Assembly: GCA_963737575.1 (NCBI GenBank)
Contig: CAVTTJ010000003.1
Coordinates: forward strand, 1-64,000
Source: VRUE01 sp963737575
GTDB lineage: Bacteria > Actinomycetota > Thermoleophilia > Solirubrobacterales > 70-9
Length of the DNA stretch: 64,000 bases
Direction: 5' to 3'
Position numbers and translations under genes: made by a program
Part shown: one piece after another, positions 12,050 to 22,775 of the stretch
Layout: each line of letters begins with the position of its first letter
How positions within the stretch are numbered: position 1 is the stretch's first letter
Notes under the pieces: generated by a model
What the model saw: only the letters and a program-made list of their open reading frames with translations
What the model was told of the DNA's origin: nothing
Database searches by the model: none

Positions 12050-12853
12050 CTATCCCCTGACCGTGCAGCGGCGCACGAGCTTGCTCGAGAGGTTGCTGCC
12101 GTCGGCGAACTCGTAGCTCACTTTGGCGAACGAGAAGTTCACCTGGGTGAAGCCGTTCGGCGCCGGGCACCCGGCCGAGGCGTAGCTCATCTTCTGCCCG
12201 CGGAACGAGTACTGGCGCCTGAGCAGCAGGTTGAACGCCGAGATGAACCCGTATTCGGAAGCAATCGGCGGCATCGTCCCGACCAGCTGGGTCGCGAATT
12301 CACCGCCCCTCTTCTTGACTTCGAAGAGGATCACGTAGGTCAGCGGCAGCGGCGCGCCCGAGGCGACCTGGGCGAAGATCGCCGGATGGCCGTTGTGGCG
12401 GCCATTGAAGGCCTGCAACTTCCCGATCGACGAGAAGGCGGGCTGCCCCGGCAGCGAGACACGCGAGGTGACCGAGCCGGAGCCGATCAGGGCGGGGCCA
12501 CAGGCCCTCTTAGCGCCCTCGGAGGAGATCGAACGCAGCTTGCCCAGCGAGCAGGTTGCGAGGCCCTTGGTCTGCAGCTGTCCGTGGCGGTTGATTTCGA
12601 GGATGATCTGTTCGAGTTTCGGCGGCGCCGTCCGGTCCTTCGTCTTGATCTTGCCGCCCATCTGGACCCCGACCGGCGCTGTGCCGGTCCGGGGCAGCTT
12701 CGAGGGCGAGATCGTGCCGTTGAAGGCGACGACGATGTTGCCCTTGATGGCGTTGACCGCCTGGCTCGTCGATGCAAGCGCCAGGGCGCCCAGAGCGACG
12801 ACCGCCACCGCCGCCGCGAGGGCGGCCCTCCTCTTGCCGATCATCCTCGACAT
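12050..12853 (-). CDS. Module A gene 4: secreted protein, paralogue of gene 3
   Basis: 267 residues. The signal peptide starts MSRMIGKRRAALAAAVAVV and ends near TSQA. The mature region follows the gene 3 plan: KGNIVVAFNGTISPSKLPRT, QIILEINRHGQLQTKGLATC, RACGPALIGSGSVTSRV. It then diverges with a LNLLLRRQYSFRGQK segment and two more cysteines, one in a C-terminal RRCTVRG. It ends 10 bases before gene 3 and follows gene 5 by 3 bases, so it belongs to the same transcript. The module B homologue is 29912-30712. Function unknown. Confidence 0.8.
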   Translation of the reverse strand: MSRMIGKRRAALAAAVAVVALGALALASTSQAVNAIKGNIVVAFNGTISPSKLPRTGTAPVGVQMGGKIKTKDRTAPPKLEQIILEINRHGQLQTKGLATCSLGKLRSISSEGAKRACGPALIGSGSVTSRVSLPGQPAFSSIGKLQAFNGRHNGHPAIFAQVASGAPLPLTYVILFEVKKRGGEFATQLVGTMPPIASEYGFISAFNLLLRRQYSFRGQKMSYASAGCPAPNGFTQVNFSFAKVSYEFADGSNLSSKLVRRCTVRG

Positions 12854-12856
12854 CGT

Positions 12857-13499
12857 CTAGCGAACGAGCGGGTAGGCGCAGATGTACTCGGCGTCACCGT
12901 CGAAGGCGCCCTCTTTGAGGCCTTCCTGGGAGACGAAGATCGTGCTGTACGCCGAGCCCGAGGTGTTCGCGTAGTAGGTGTCGGTGTACTGACGATCGGT
13001 CCCCGAGCCGGAGCCCAGATCGAGAACGCCGCCGGTCGACGACAGTTCGAGCGGGTCGGGCAGGTAGCCGCCTTTCGCGGCGCAATCGTTGGCCGCGGTC
13101 TGGACGTCGGTGACGACCGGGTTCGAGTGTTTGTCGAAGCAGACGCCCCGGATCAGTTCCGTGTCGCCCGGGCAGGCCGCGGCGTGTCCGGCGACGGTGT
13201 TGGCGTTGCCGGCATTGGCCGAGGTGCTCGCGTTTGGAACGGTGCCGAGCCTGCTGAGATCGATGTCGTCGCCGGTGATCGAGCCGTTCGCGACCTTGGT
13301 CCCGTTGACGGCGTTGTTGGCGATCTTGGCGCCCGTTGACCGCCTTCGCCTTCAGCTGGCGTGAGCCGACCGAGTTTTTACCGAGCTTGAATCCTCCCGC
13401 GAACGCGGTCCCGGTCAGGGCCACGATCAGGGCAATGATCCCGACGACCATCGCCGGCGAGGGCATCTTGGCCCGCTTCCTGCTCACATCCTGCTGCAT
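12857..13499 (-). pseudogene. Module A gene 5: small membrane-anchored NSVGSKQLK-type protein, one frameshift
   Basis: Homologue of the intact 218-residue B5 gene. A short N-terminus is followed by one hydrophobic segment and the repeat-like NSVGSRQLKAKAVNG. A single extra base near 13331-13333 then shifts the frame. Removing it restores KIANNAVNGTKVANGSITGD and the C-terminal domain (ACPGDTELIRGVCFDKHSN, CAAKGGYLPDPLEL, YICAYPLVR) up to a TAG at 12857. The NSVGSKQLK / NAV repeat type is common in Thermoleophilia and other actinobacteria and has no known function. No other disruption was seen, so this may be a sequencing error and not a dead gene. Confidence 0.75.
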
Positions 13500-13617
13500 C
13501 TGTCTCCTCCGCTTTCTCCCATGTTTGCGGCTCCCAATGAGGGAACACCCCTACACGCTCAAAGGTTTGGTCTAGAACCCGCCGGGATTCTAGCGTCGCC
13601 CGCGCATTTTGACGTTC
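13500..13617 (-). promoter_or_regulatory. Conserved intergenic block upstream of gene 5 (module A)
   Basis: The 118 bases between genes 6 and 5 are conserved with the equivalent gap in module B (31373-31497). On the minus strand both carry AGACCAAACCTTTGAGCG, then GTAGGGG, then GCAAACATGGGAGAAAGCGG ending in a strong GGAGGAG ribosome binding site. Noncoding conservation in diverged modules suggests an internal promoter or regulator site for genes 5-1. The TTGAGC hexamer could be a -35 element, but no convincing -10 stands out. Confidence 0.4.
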
Positions 13618-16373
13618 TCAACCCTTGCCGCCACCGCAGGCCGTCTTCGTCTCGACGTTCTGGGTGGCACTCTTGCCGTTCTGACCTTCGTAGTTGACCT
13701 TGATCACCGGCACGCTCTTGCAGAGGCTCCGCGTGTTGACGAGGTAGCCCTTCTTGCCGCCGAGGAGGTCGAGCCGGAAGTAGCCGATCGGCGCGTCGGG
13801 GACGGTCGGGACCGTCGTCGTCAGCTTGCCGTTGACCGACTTCGATTCGGCCTGCGGCACGAGCTGGACCTGGCCGTTGAGGATGAAGGCGAGGCGCGGC
13901 AGCTTGCCGAAGCCGGAGACCGCGTAGGCCGGCCCCTGGAGCGGCTGGTCGAGCAGCGGCGTCTTTGTCATCACCGAGCCGATCGGCTGGCGCCCGGCGC
14001 AGTTTTCGGCTTCCAGCTGCGCTTTCGAGCAGAGGTTGCTGAGGTGGCGCTGATCGATCGCGAAGGCCTTCGGCAGGGTGACCTTGACCGACTTGATGTT
14101 GGCTTCGCCCTTCTTCGTCCGCAGTTCGAACCGCATCTTCGGGTTCTTGCTGCGTGCGGTGGCCCCCTTGCCGATCTGCTTCACCGTCATCTTCGGCTTG
14201 AAGTCGAGGTAGCGGCAGTTGACGGCGTGGAAGAACGAGGAGAAGAGGGCCGGTGTGCCCTGATCGCCGATCCCTTCGGAGTCGACCGAGAAGTTGCCGC
14301 AGTTGGTCGGGTTGATCGTGAAGTCCTGCTTGTCGATGTTGACCTGGATCGATCGCATCCGGATCGGCACCCCGCCGATGATCTGCGGAACCGCCTGCGA
14401 GACGGCCGAGACCTGCGCGGTCCGCTTGTCGACGTAGAGGGCGACGCGGACGACGACGACGCCGTAGTCATAGGGACCGGCCAGCGCCGGGGTGATCGCC
14501 GCGAGGCTGAGCGGCGCGACCGGCATCGGCCCGGCGCCATCGGGGTCGAACGGGCCGGAGAGGTTCATCCTGCCGACCGCGTTGAACGGGTTCGTCCCCG
14601 GGCCGGCCGAGACGTTCGTCGTCCCGATCTGGGACGAGGCCGGGCAGCTCGGGCTCGCCTGCTCGGCACGGCCCGCGTTGGCCGCGGCGGCGGCGATCTG
14701 GGCCTCCGAGCAGTAGGTGATCCCGCGGAGGTCGCCGGTGAACCCGGGCGGCATCCTGAAGTTGAGGTCGTCGAGGAACTGGTCGCCGTCGTCGCGGTCG
14801 AGCTTCAGGTGGAAGCTGGAGAAGGCGCCGGCCAGGGGGTTCGAGGTGCCGGCCACGAGCCGCGGCTGGAACGGGCGCACCTCCGGCGGGCACGGCCTGC
14901 CGTTCGGGCCCGAGCTGAGGCTGAAGTTCGGGCTCGAGGGCTGGTCGGCGAGGGCCGAGTTCCACGGCACGAACACCGATTCCACGCTGTAGTTGGCGCA
15001 GTGGGTCGGCGTCGCCAGCAGCGCCCGCTGCGAGGCGAAGATGTGGAAGTTGAACGCTTCGAACGGGACCTGCGGCAGGTCTGTGAAGTACCGCCGTGAT
15101 CTGGCCCGTCTTCGGGTCGGGCTGGATGTCGCCGACCAGCTTCGCGTGGATGCCGAAGCCGTCCGCGATCAGGAAGACCCGGTACTGGTCGCCGGGCTTC
15201 GGTTCACCGAAGTAGATCGAGCCTTTGAGCGGCCCTTCGAGGGCCGGGGTTTCGAGCTCCATCGTCCCGATCTTCGCGTGGTCGGGGCATTCAGCCGGCC
15301 CCTCGCTGTCGAAGTTGGCCAGCGTCATCGGGGCAGGCCTGCTGGCCGTCGGCGGCGTCGGGGTTGATCGTCAGGCCGTGGCGGCAGCGTTACCGTCGCT
15401 TCCTTGATCTGCGACGGCGAGAGGGCGTCGCTCTCGAACTGTTTCGCCTGCAGCTCGAGGTCGAGGCCCGACGGCGCGTCGGTTTCGTCGGTCGTCAGCG
15501 AGGCGTTGAGGACCGGGTAGAAGTTGAGTTTCTCGCAGCCTTCGACCGGCGGCAGTTCATCTTCGGCTTCGGTCGCATCGTTCGGGTCCTGGTAGGTGAC
15601 AGCGCTGATCGTCACCGGCAGCTCTTCACCGGTGCAGACCGTCGGGTTGTTGATCATCGGGTGGTCGGCGGTGCCGGCGGAGTGCGAGCCCTCGCAGCTG
15701 GTGTCTTCGAGGCCCGGACAACCGGCGGGATCGCCCGGTGAGCCTTTCCCGAACCGATCGCCGTTGTGGCTGCTGTCGGCGGGGAAGCCCCAGACCGTCA
15801 GTTTTGCGCCGGCAAGAGGAATCAGCTGGGTCAGGCCCGAGACGCTGAATCGAAGCCCGTAGTCGGAGGCGGTCCTGACCGAGACCGGCGTGCTGATCGG
15901 GATCTGAAGCGCGGGGACGATGAACGCGAACCGGACCGTCTCCTCTTCTTCCTGGGGCTGGACGTAGTAGATCGGCGCCGTTCCGAGCAGGTTGTTCGGG
16001 TTGCCCGAGTAGTTGGCGCGAATCGTGACGATCCCGACCTGCGACGCGGCCTGGCACTGCTGGAGCGCGAAATCACTCGACGTGCATCGCGGGACGGCAT
16101 TCGGATTGCCGAACAGGCCCTGGGGCGCGTTGAGGACGACTTCCTTGGCGGCCTCCGGTTCCCCGGGGTTGGCCAGCGCGAATTCGTAGCTGAAGTCGGG
16201 ATGCCCTCCGGCCTGGCTGGTCGAGACCGAGGCGTGGAACGAGGTGATCGCCTCGCTGGCGCTGGCCGGGGCGACCATCAGCATCGCCGCCAGGAGGCCC
16301 AGTGCGCCGACCATCGCCACCCGCAGCGCGCCGCGCAACGAGGGAAGCCGAGAGATGTTCGTCTGCGTGCCAT
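13618..16373 (-). pseudogene. Module A gene 6: large AGGHPD-type secreted protein, frameshifted
   Basis: Homologue of B6 (31498-34224), about 910 residues if repaired. The probable start is an ATG at 16373 behind AAGGAG, with a further frame problem before SLRGALRVAMVGALG. The signal peptide ends near APASA and is followed by STSQAGGHPDFSYEF. At least three single-base insertions break the frame: about 15376-15384, 15317-15324 and 15085-15092. Between them the family signature is intact (INPDAADGQQACP, GPLKGSIYFGEPKPGDQYRV, YGVVVVRVALYVD, FTINPTNCGNFSVD). It ends with VNTRSLC and TACGGGKG. No stop codons occur apart from those caused by the shifts. Function unknown. Confidence 0.8.
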
Positions 16374-16401
16374 CGTCGTCTCCTTGCTCATCTTCCGCGG
16401 C

Positions 16402-19400
16402 TCAGCCATGGCTCCGCTTCCCGTTCTTCTTGTTCTTCTTCTTCTTCGGCTTCTTGACGCACTTGCCGTTTTGCTTCACCTTCGGCTTCTTGCACTTCTT
16501 CGGCTTGGCGTTGCCGCCCTCGCCCTTGAAGGTGCCGATCTGGGGCGGCGGCGCGGGTACCGTGCTGGGGCCGTGGCACTCGTCCTTGGCCGCGCACAGC
16601 GGCAGCGGCGGGATATTGAGGAAGCCGCCGTTCTCGCGGGCGTCGTAGATCTTCATCGTCTCGCCGTTCTTGTCCTGCGGGGCGAGGGTCTCGCGGGTGA
16701 AGAAGAAGGCGTTCACGCCGTCGGCGCTGACTCCGAGCAGGCCGGCGTCGAAGTTGCTGATCCCGGTCGAGACCAGCTGCTGGATCTCGCCTTCCTTCCA
16801 CTCGTATACGTCGAGCCGGTTGTTCGTGTCTCGCAGTACCAGCGGTTCGACTGAGGTGAAGAAGACGCGGCCGTCATTGGTGAGGTTGAGACCCGATGAG
16901 AGCCGCGCTTCGCCGGTCGGAGCGGCACCCGTGCTGGCGCACGACGCGCAGACCAAAGTCCCGCCGTCAGTGTCGTAGCGGAAGACCTGGCTGCGGTTGA
17001 AGGTATCGAAGCCGGTCAGTGGCAGAGTCGACGCGAGGACGGCGAAATCCCCGTTCTGCGCCACCTGGAAGTCCTGATAGCGATGGATCTCGCTGTCATT
17101 GACTGCGTGGTGGACGATTTCGCCGGTGGGCTCGATCGTCGTCACGTACTTCGGCGGCCGCACCGGGCCTCGCAACGAACAGGTTCGGTTGGTTGAGGAC
17201 CCCGGACCCGTCGAGTTTCTCGGGCGAGAGGAAGAAGACCGTCCCGTCGCCGGACGAGACACCCGCGCCGCCCGCGAGCGCAACAACGCCGCAGTTGGTC
17301 GGGCCGCCCGGGATCACGTTCCAATGCCGCGCCTTCTTTGCCCGGCACCGGGTTGCAGCTGTCCGTGTTGCCGGCTACCGGACCCTGTCGAGACCCGCGT
17401 CACAGTCGCCCCCGAGGAGGTGACGTCGGCCCGGTAGAGGTCGGCGCTGGTGTCGGTGTCGCCGGTGAGCTGGTCGGTGGTCGTGAAGAAGACCTTGCTC
17501 CCGTCGCTCGTCATTCCGTTGAAGAGGACGCCGTTCGCGGTGTCCGCGACCTGAACCGAGTTCGGGCTATTGCCGACATGCATGTAGAGGTCGTAGTAGG
17601 TGTTGCCTTTGGCGTCGGTGCTGACCGCTTTGCCGACCAGGACCCGGCTGCCATCGGAGGAGACGTCGAGGCCGGCAACCGTGCCGGTCATCGTCGATCC
17701 GTTCGGCAGGGTCGAGACGACCTGGGTCGTCCCCGCGTTGAGGTCGCGCTCATAGATCGTCAGGTTTCCTTCGGTGGCGGCGCTCTCGAGTTTCGAGGTC
17801 GAGCCGAAGACAAGGTGGGTGCCGTCGTCGGAGAGCGACTTGCCGATGTAGCCGGCGGGTTCGGCGCTCGGTTTCGAGATCGAGCCCTTCAGACCCTGGA
17901 CGAGGGAGCCGTTGGCCATGTGCACGGGGATCCCCGTCGACCCGTCGGAGAAGCACGGGTCGCAGAGGGTGCCGTTGCCGAAAGCAAACGTGCTCAGCCC
18001 GGCGCTCGATCCGGCGAGCGGGGATCCGAATGGAGCCGTGGACGGGGTAGCCGCTGGCGGGGATGCCGACATAGCTCGTGACCCAGCCGCTGCTGGTGCG
18101 GGTGGCGACATAGGGGTCCTGGCCGAGGTTGGTCGGGTCGCCGGACCCCGGGGACCGTGCCGAACTGGAGCGAGTAGAGGACGCGATCACCCGCCGAGGG
18201 CTGAGGGGGCAATGGGCTCTGCCCGGGGACGAGGGTCGAGGTGACGTCATATCCGTTGGTGTCAGCGGCGGAGGCGAGCTCGTAGGCGCGGCAGTCGAGC
18301 AGCTGCGCAGCGCCGGTCTGTTGGCGTACCTGGGCGTTCGGGCACGAGTCCGGACCCGTCGCCGGGCTCGCGAAGGTGGTGAATTCGTGATCCGCGCCGT
18401 TGGTCGTCCCGCTCTGGTTCGTCGCGACGAACCGATAGTGGTAGGTGGTGCCAGGAATGAGCCCGGCTATCGCGTGTGAGACGTGTTCGGGTGTGAGGTT
18501 GTCGGCGAGTTCATTATCGGGTTCCGGGCTCACGTGACCATAGGCCGTGGTTTCGCCATATTCCAGGTGCCAGGTCGTTATGCCGCCGCCGGGCGTGATC
18601 TTTCCCGAGATCGTCGCGCCATCGGTGTTCACTTCGGAAACTGCTTCTTCGGCAATCTGAGGCGGACCGGCCGGCGCGAAGCTGTGGACCGTGCCCTTGG
18701 AGAACACCCCGGGATGCGCTTCGTTTGCCGCGGTGATTCGGTAGTAATAGATCGTTCCCGTCGTCAGGCCGCTGCTGATGGTTGTTTCGACCTCGCCTTC
18801 GAACGGCGCCGAGCCATTGCAGGGTTTGCTCGACGAGAGGTTGGTCGTTTCGGTCCCGTATTCGAACTTGCACAGCGTCACAGGGGTGCCTGAATTCGCA
18901 GAATCGGGGCTCACTTCACCTTTGACCGTGGCCGTCGTCGGAGTGACGCTCGCACCACCTGTGGTCACGTCGGGAATCGTGATTTCCCCGGTCTCCGCGA
19001 ACGCGTCGACGTAGCCGGGGTAGTGTCCCGCGAAGACGGTGTGGTTGTCTTCGTTGACGGCGATACCCTCACCGGATGAAGCGAAGCCGGGATAGCCTTC
19101 CTGCCGGACGGCCGAATTCCGTCAGGAAGTTGCCATTTTCATCAAACTCGTTGATCCATTCGTAGTGCATGGTGTAGACGTGGCCGGTGCTGTTGTCGAC
19201 TGTTAGGTCTCGAGGTTCGTATTCAGCCGGCTCGAGCTGAGCGAGTTGCGTGCCGGTCGGGCTGAATTTGTACGTCCCCTGTTCGGGGTACTCGCTTATG
19301 TAGAAGTTCCCGTTCTCGTCTATCGCCAGCGAACAGACGTCCTTGCCGATGTCGACTTCTGCCGATCTTTACTCCCTGTGGGTTGAACTCGATCAGATCT

Positions 19401-19966
19401 TCGCTCTGGGAGCTCCCGACCCAGACGTTTCCATCGGAGTCGACATCCATCCCGCACGGTGCGGTGACGCTGAGACCGTTGGGCGGAGCGAAGCCACCGG
19501 AAACGGGTTCGCCGTTCGCCTTCCAGCCGACGACTTTCGATTCTTCTTCCGACATCGCGTAGATCCGCCCCTGTTCGCCTTCGCCCACCCCTCCGGCGCC
19601 GCCAGAGTTGTCGACCGCGATGTCACTGCAGCAGTAGTTCAGGCTGACCGGGCCAAGCTCAGTGTTGGGCGCGATCGCCGAAAAGGCGACTGGAGTGCCC
19701 GAGAAGTTGAACTTGTAGAGGTAGTTTTCGTTGCCGACGATGATGTAGTTGTTGGCCTGGTCGATGGCGAGCTGATGGCGGTGAGACGAAGGGCTTCGGC
19801 GCCGGGCCGACCGAGCCTTCCCCATTGAAGGAGCTGGCTGGGAAAACGCCTTCGTAGAGGCGGAGGTTCACGACTCTTCGCCGACGCCGAGCCGGCGAGG
19901 GCCAGCGCGAGAAGCGAGGCGCAGATGGCACCCGCGAGCGATCGTCGATGTGCGCGTGCGGGTCAT
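16402..19966 (-). pseudogene. Module A gene 7: giant FN3-like / PD40-propeller secreted protein, frameshifted
   Basis: Homologue of B7. The ATG at 19966 overlaps the stop of gene 8 (ATGA). Pieces in changing frames give, in order: a signal peptide (SLLALALAGSASA), NHL-like propeller blades (QLAIDQANNYIIVGNENYLY, GMDVDSDGNVWVGSSQ), two FN3-like repeats (TTWHLEYGETTAYG, TTYHYRFVATNQSG), the CPNAQVRQQTG / CRAYELAS motif, and a PD40-type propeller. It closes with YDARENGGFL, DECHG and a KCKKPKVKQNGKCVKK basic tail. At least eight frameshifts are needed (for example near 19930, 19850, 18150, 17340, 17170). It lacks the extra NHL propeller present in B7. Confidence 0.75.
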
Positions 19967-22747
19967 CGGCTAGCGCCCCCCTTCGTGTGTCGGAACTTCG
20001 CTTTCGGTGCTTCTTCGAGGCACCGCCGCCGCAAGTCGTCTGCAGCTTCTTCTTGCTGTTGGCGCTGCGGCCGTTCTGGCCTTCCTGCTGGACCGAGGCC
20101 TTCTGGAGGCTGCTTGCAGAGGTTTTCACTGTTGACCAGCAGTCCCTTCTTGCCGCCCTGCATGTTGAGGACGAACTTGTTGAACGGCGCGTCGGGAGCT
20201 TGGAGAAGGTCGCCCGCAGGCCACCGCCCTTCGCGGTGTCGATCTTCCCGACCAGTGCGATCTCGATCTGACCATTGAGATCAGCCACGAGGTCGGCAGC
20301 TTGGTGTTCGAGGAGCGCAGGTAGACCGGGCCGCTCAGCGGTTTTTCGAGCAGCGGCGTTTCGACCATCGCCTGGCCGTAGACCGAGTCCGCCGGGCAGC
20401 TGTGAGAGGAGAACTGGACTTTGGTGCAGACGGTCCCGATGTGGCCCTGGTCCAGCAGCAGAGTCTTCGGCATCGAGACCTGCGTGCGGTCGTTGTTCGC
20501 TTCGCCCGGTTTCATATTCACGGTCGCGCGCAGGGCGGGGTGACCGCGCCGTTTCGTCGAGCCATTAGCTTCAGACTCAGCTTCGGGGCGAAACCGAGGT
20601 CGGCGCAGTTGGCCACCTGGTAGGGGGCGGTCGGTTCGGCGATCGTCCCCTGGTTGCCGAATACCTGGCCGTCGATCTGGAACGGGTCGCAGTTGGTCGG
20701 ATTGAGGCTGAATTCATTCCGGTTGAAGTCGAAGTGCAGGTACTTGATCCGAAGCGGGATTCCGTCGAGGATCTCCGGAATCCGGTCGGACTGGGTGGTG
20801 ATCTGTGCCGTTTCGGGGTCGACGAGGACCTTCGAGCGCACCGCGACGACGCCGAGGTCATACGGCCCGGACACTGCGGGGACGACGAACATCAGTGAGA
20901 GCGGGGCGCCTTTGTACGGCCCGGCGAGGTAGATCGCTCCCGGGTCGAGTTGAGCGGGTGGGTCCGGCGCCGGTTCCCGAGGACATCGGTCCCGACCTGG
21001 CTCGCGGCCGGGCAGGCCGGGTGCGCGAGCTCCTGGTAGCCCGAGTAGCCGGGGGATGCAGAGGTCTGGATCGCCGCCTCCGGGCAGTACGGGATCCCGG
21101 CGATCTTCGCCGAGAAGCCGGGAGGAGTCAGCGTGTTGATGTGGACCATGTTCTGGTCGCCGTCGACGCGGTTGGCCCGCAGGAGCAGGTTCGAGTACAT
21201 GCCGGCGGTGTTGTCGGAGGTGCCGGCGATCATCGTCGGGTTGAATGGGCGCGACCGGACCGGGGCAGGGCGCCCCGTTCGGGCCGGAGTCGATCGTGAA
21301 CGAGCTCAGCGAGGACTGGTTCGGAGAGAGCGTTGTCCCACGGTTCGAATTCGGCTTTGACTTCGTAGCTGCCGCACTGGGTCGGCGTCGCAAGGAGGCC
21401 CCGGTCGGAGCCGAAGAAGTGGAAGTTGAAGCCCTCCAAGCGGCGTCTGCGGCAGGTCGCTCGAATGAGACCACCATGCGGCCGGTCTGCGGGTCGAGAT
21501 GGATCGACCCGGGCAGCTTGATATGGGTCCCGAAGCCGTCACCGGTGATGAAGATCCGGTACTTGTTGCCGGGCTGAGGTTCGCCGATGTAGATCGCCCC
21601 GGGCAGTTCGCCGGGCAGGGCGGAGCTGTCGATCTCGATCGTGCCGATCTTCGAGATTTCGGGACATTCGGCGGGCAGGGTCGTCCCGAAGTTGCGCCTG
21701 CGCGTCGCTGCAGGAGGTCTTTCCGTCGGCCGCATTCGGGTTGATCGAGAACCCCTCGGGCAGGGTCACGACCGTGCCCTTGAGCTCCGATGCGGACGGC
21801 ACTTTTTCGCTCAGCGGTCTGGGGCGCCCGCAGGTCGACGTCGAGGCCTGTCGGCGTGTCCGCCTGGTTGGTCGTCGGCTGGGCCGTCAAGGACGGGTTG
21901 AAGGCAAGCTGCTCGCAGCCCGTCGTCGCCGGCCAGGGCGCTTCCGCATGCGTCGTTTCGCCGTCGTAGGAGAGCACGTCGACCTTCGAGGTCAGCGCGA
22001 CGCCGCAGGTTGTCGGGTTCTGGAGGAACGGGATCGTCGGGCGCATCGGAGGGAACCGGTTCCGAGCCGTTACAGGGCGCATTCGGTTCGGGAAGGTTGG
22101 CGCAGATGTCGCTCGTTTCCTTGCCCCAACCGAACGGGAACCGGAGCGGATCGTTCGTTTTCGAGGCTGGGGTGCCCCAGAGCCTGACGTTGATGGTGTC
22201 GGCCGGCAGCAGATGCTGGAATCCGGTGGCGAAAGTGTCGAGTCCGTAGTCGCTGCCGGTGCGGGCCGAGATTTCGATGAACCCCGGCCCGTCGATGATC
22301 GGCACGACGAACCCGATCAGACCGGGTTCATCCGGTCTCGGTTCCATGTTGTAGGCAGGGTTCTTGATCGTGATCGCTTCCGCGATCGACGATGTAGACG
22401 TACCCGATCTCAGACTCGACCGGGCATTCGGCCTGGCTGAACTCGGCCAGTGAGCAGGTCGGGATCGCGGACGGGTTGCCGATCACGCCGGTGGGCAGGT
22501 GGACCGTGAGCGCCCGACCGTCAGAGCAGTTGCAGGACCGCTCGGTTGTTGTTGAGGCGGTTCCCGAACGCGACTTCGGTCACGATGTCCGGATGACCGC
22601 CCGCCTGGGCGGTGGTCGGGAACGCGTCGAAGTGTTTGATTTCGTTGCCGGCCTGGGCGGCTCCGGGGAGCAGCGCGCCGCACGACTCCGGCCACGGGCG
22701 AGTGCCAGAACCGAGAAGGCGAGCCTTGTGCGGGTGGCCTTATGCAT
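19963..22747 (-). pseudogene. Module A gene 8: large AGGHPD-type secreted protein, frameshifted
   Basis: Homologue of B8 (38862-41645). It probably starts at the ATG at 22747 (MHKATRTRLAFSVLALA, a signal peptide), then after a shift TTAQAGGHPDIVTEVAFGN. Family blocks recur in several frames: INPNAADGKTSCSDAQ, YIGEPQPGNKYRIFITGDGF, LAGPYKGAPLSLMFVVPAVS, FSLNPTNCDPFQIDG, and near the end GGKKGLLVNSENLCKQ and TCGGGASKKHRKR. I count at least eight frame changes over 2.8 kb. The stop TGA overlaps the gene 7 start. As in the other broken copies, coding conservation is maintained between the shifts. Confidence 0.75.
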
Positions 22748-22775
22748 CCTTCTACCCTCGTTCCTCGCTGCTCGC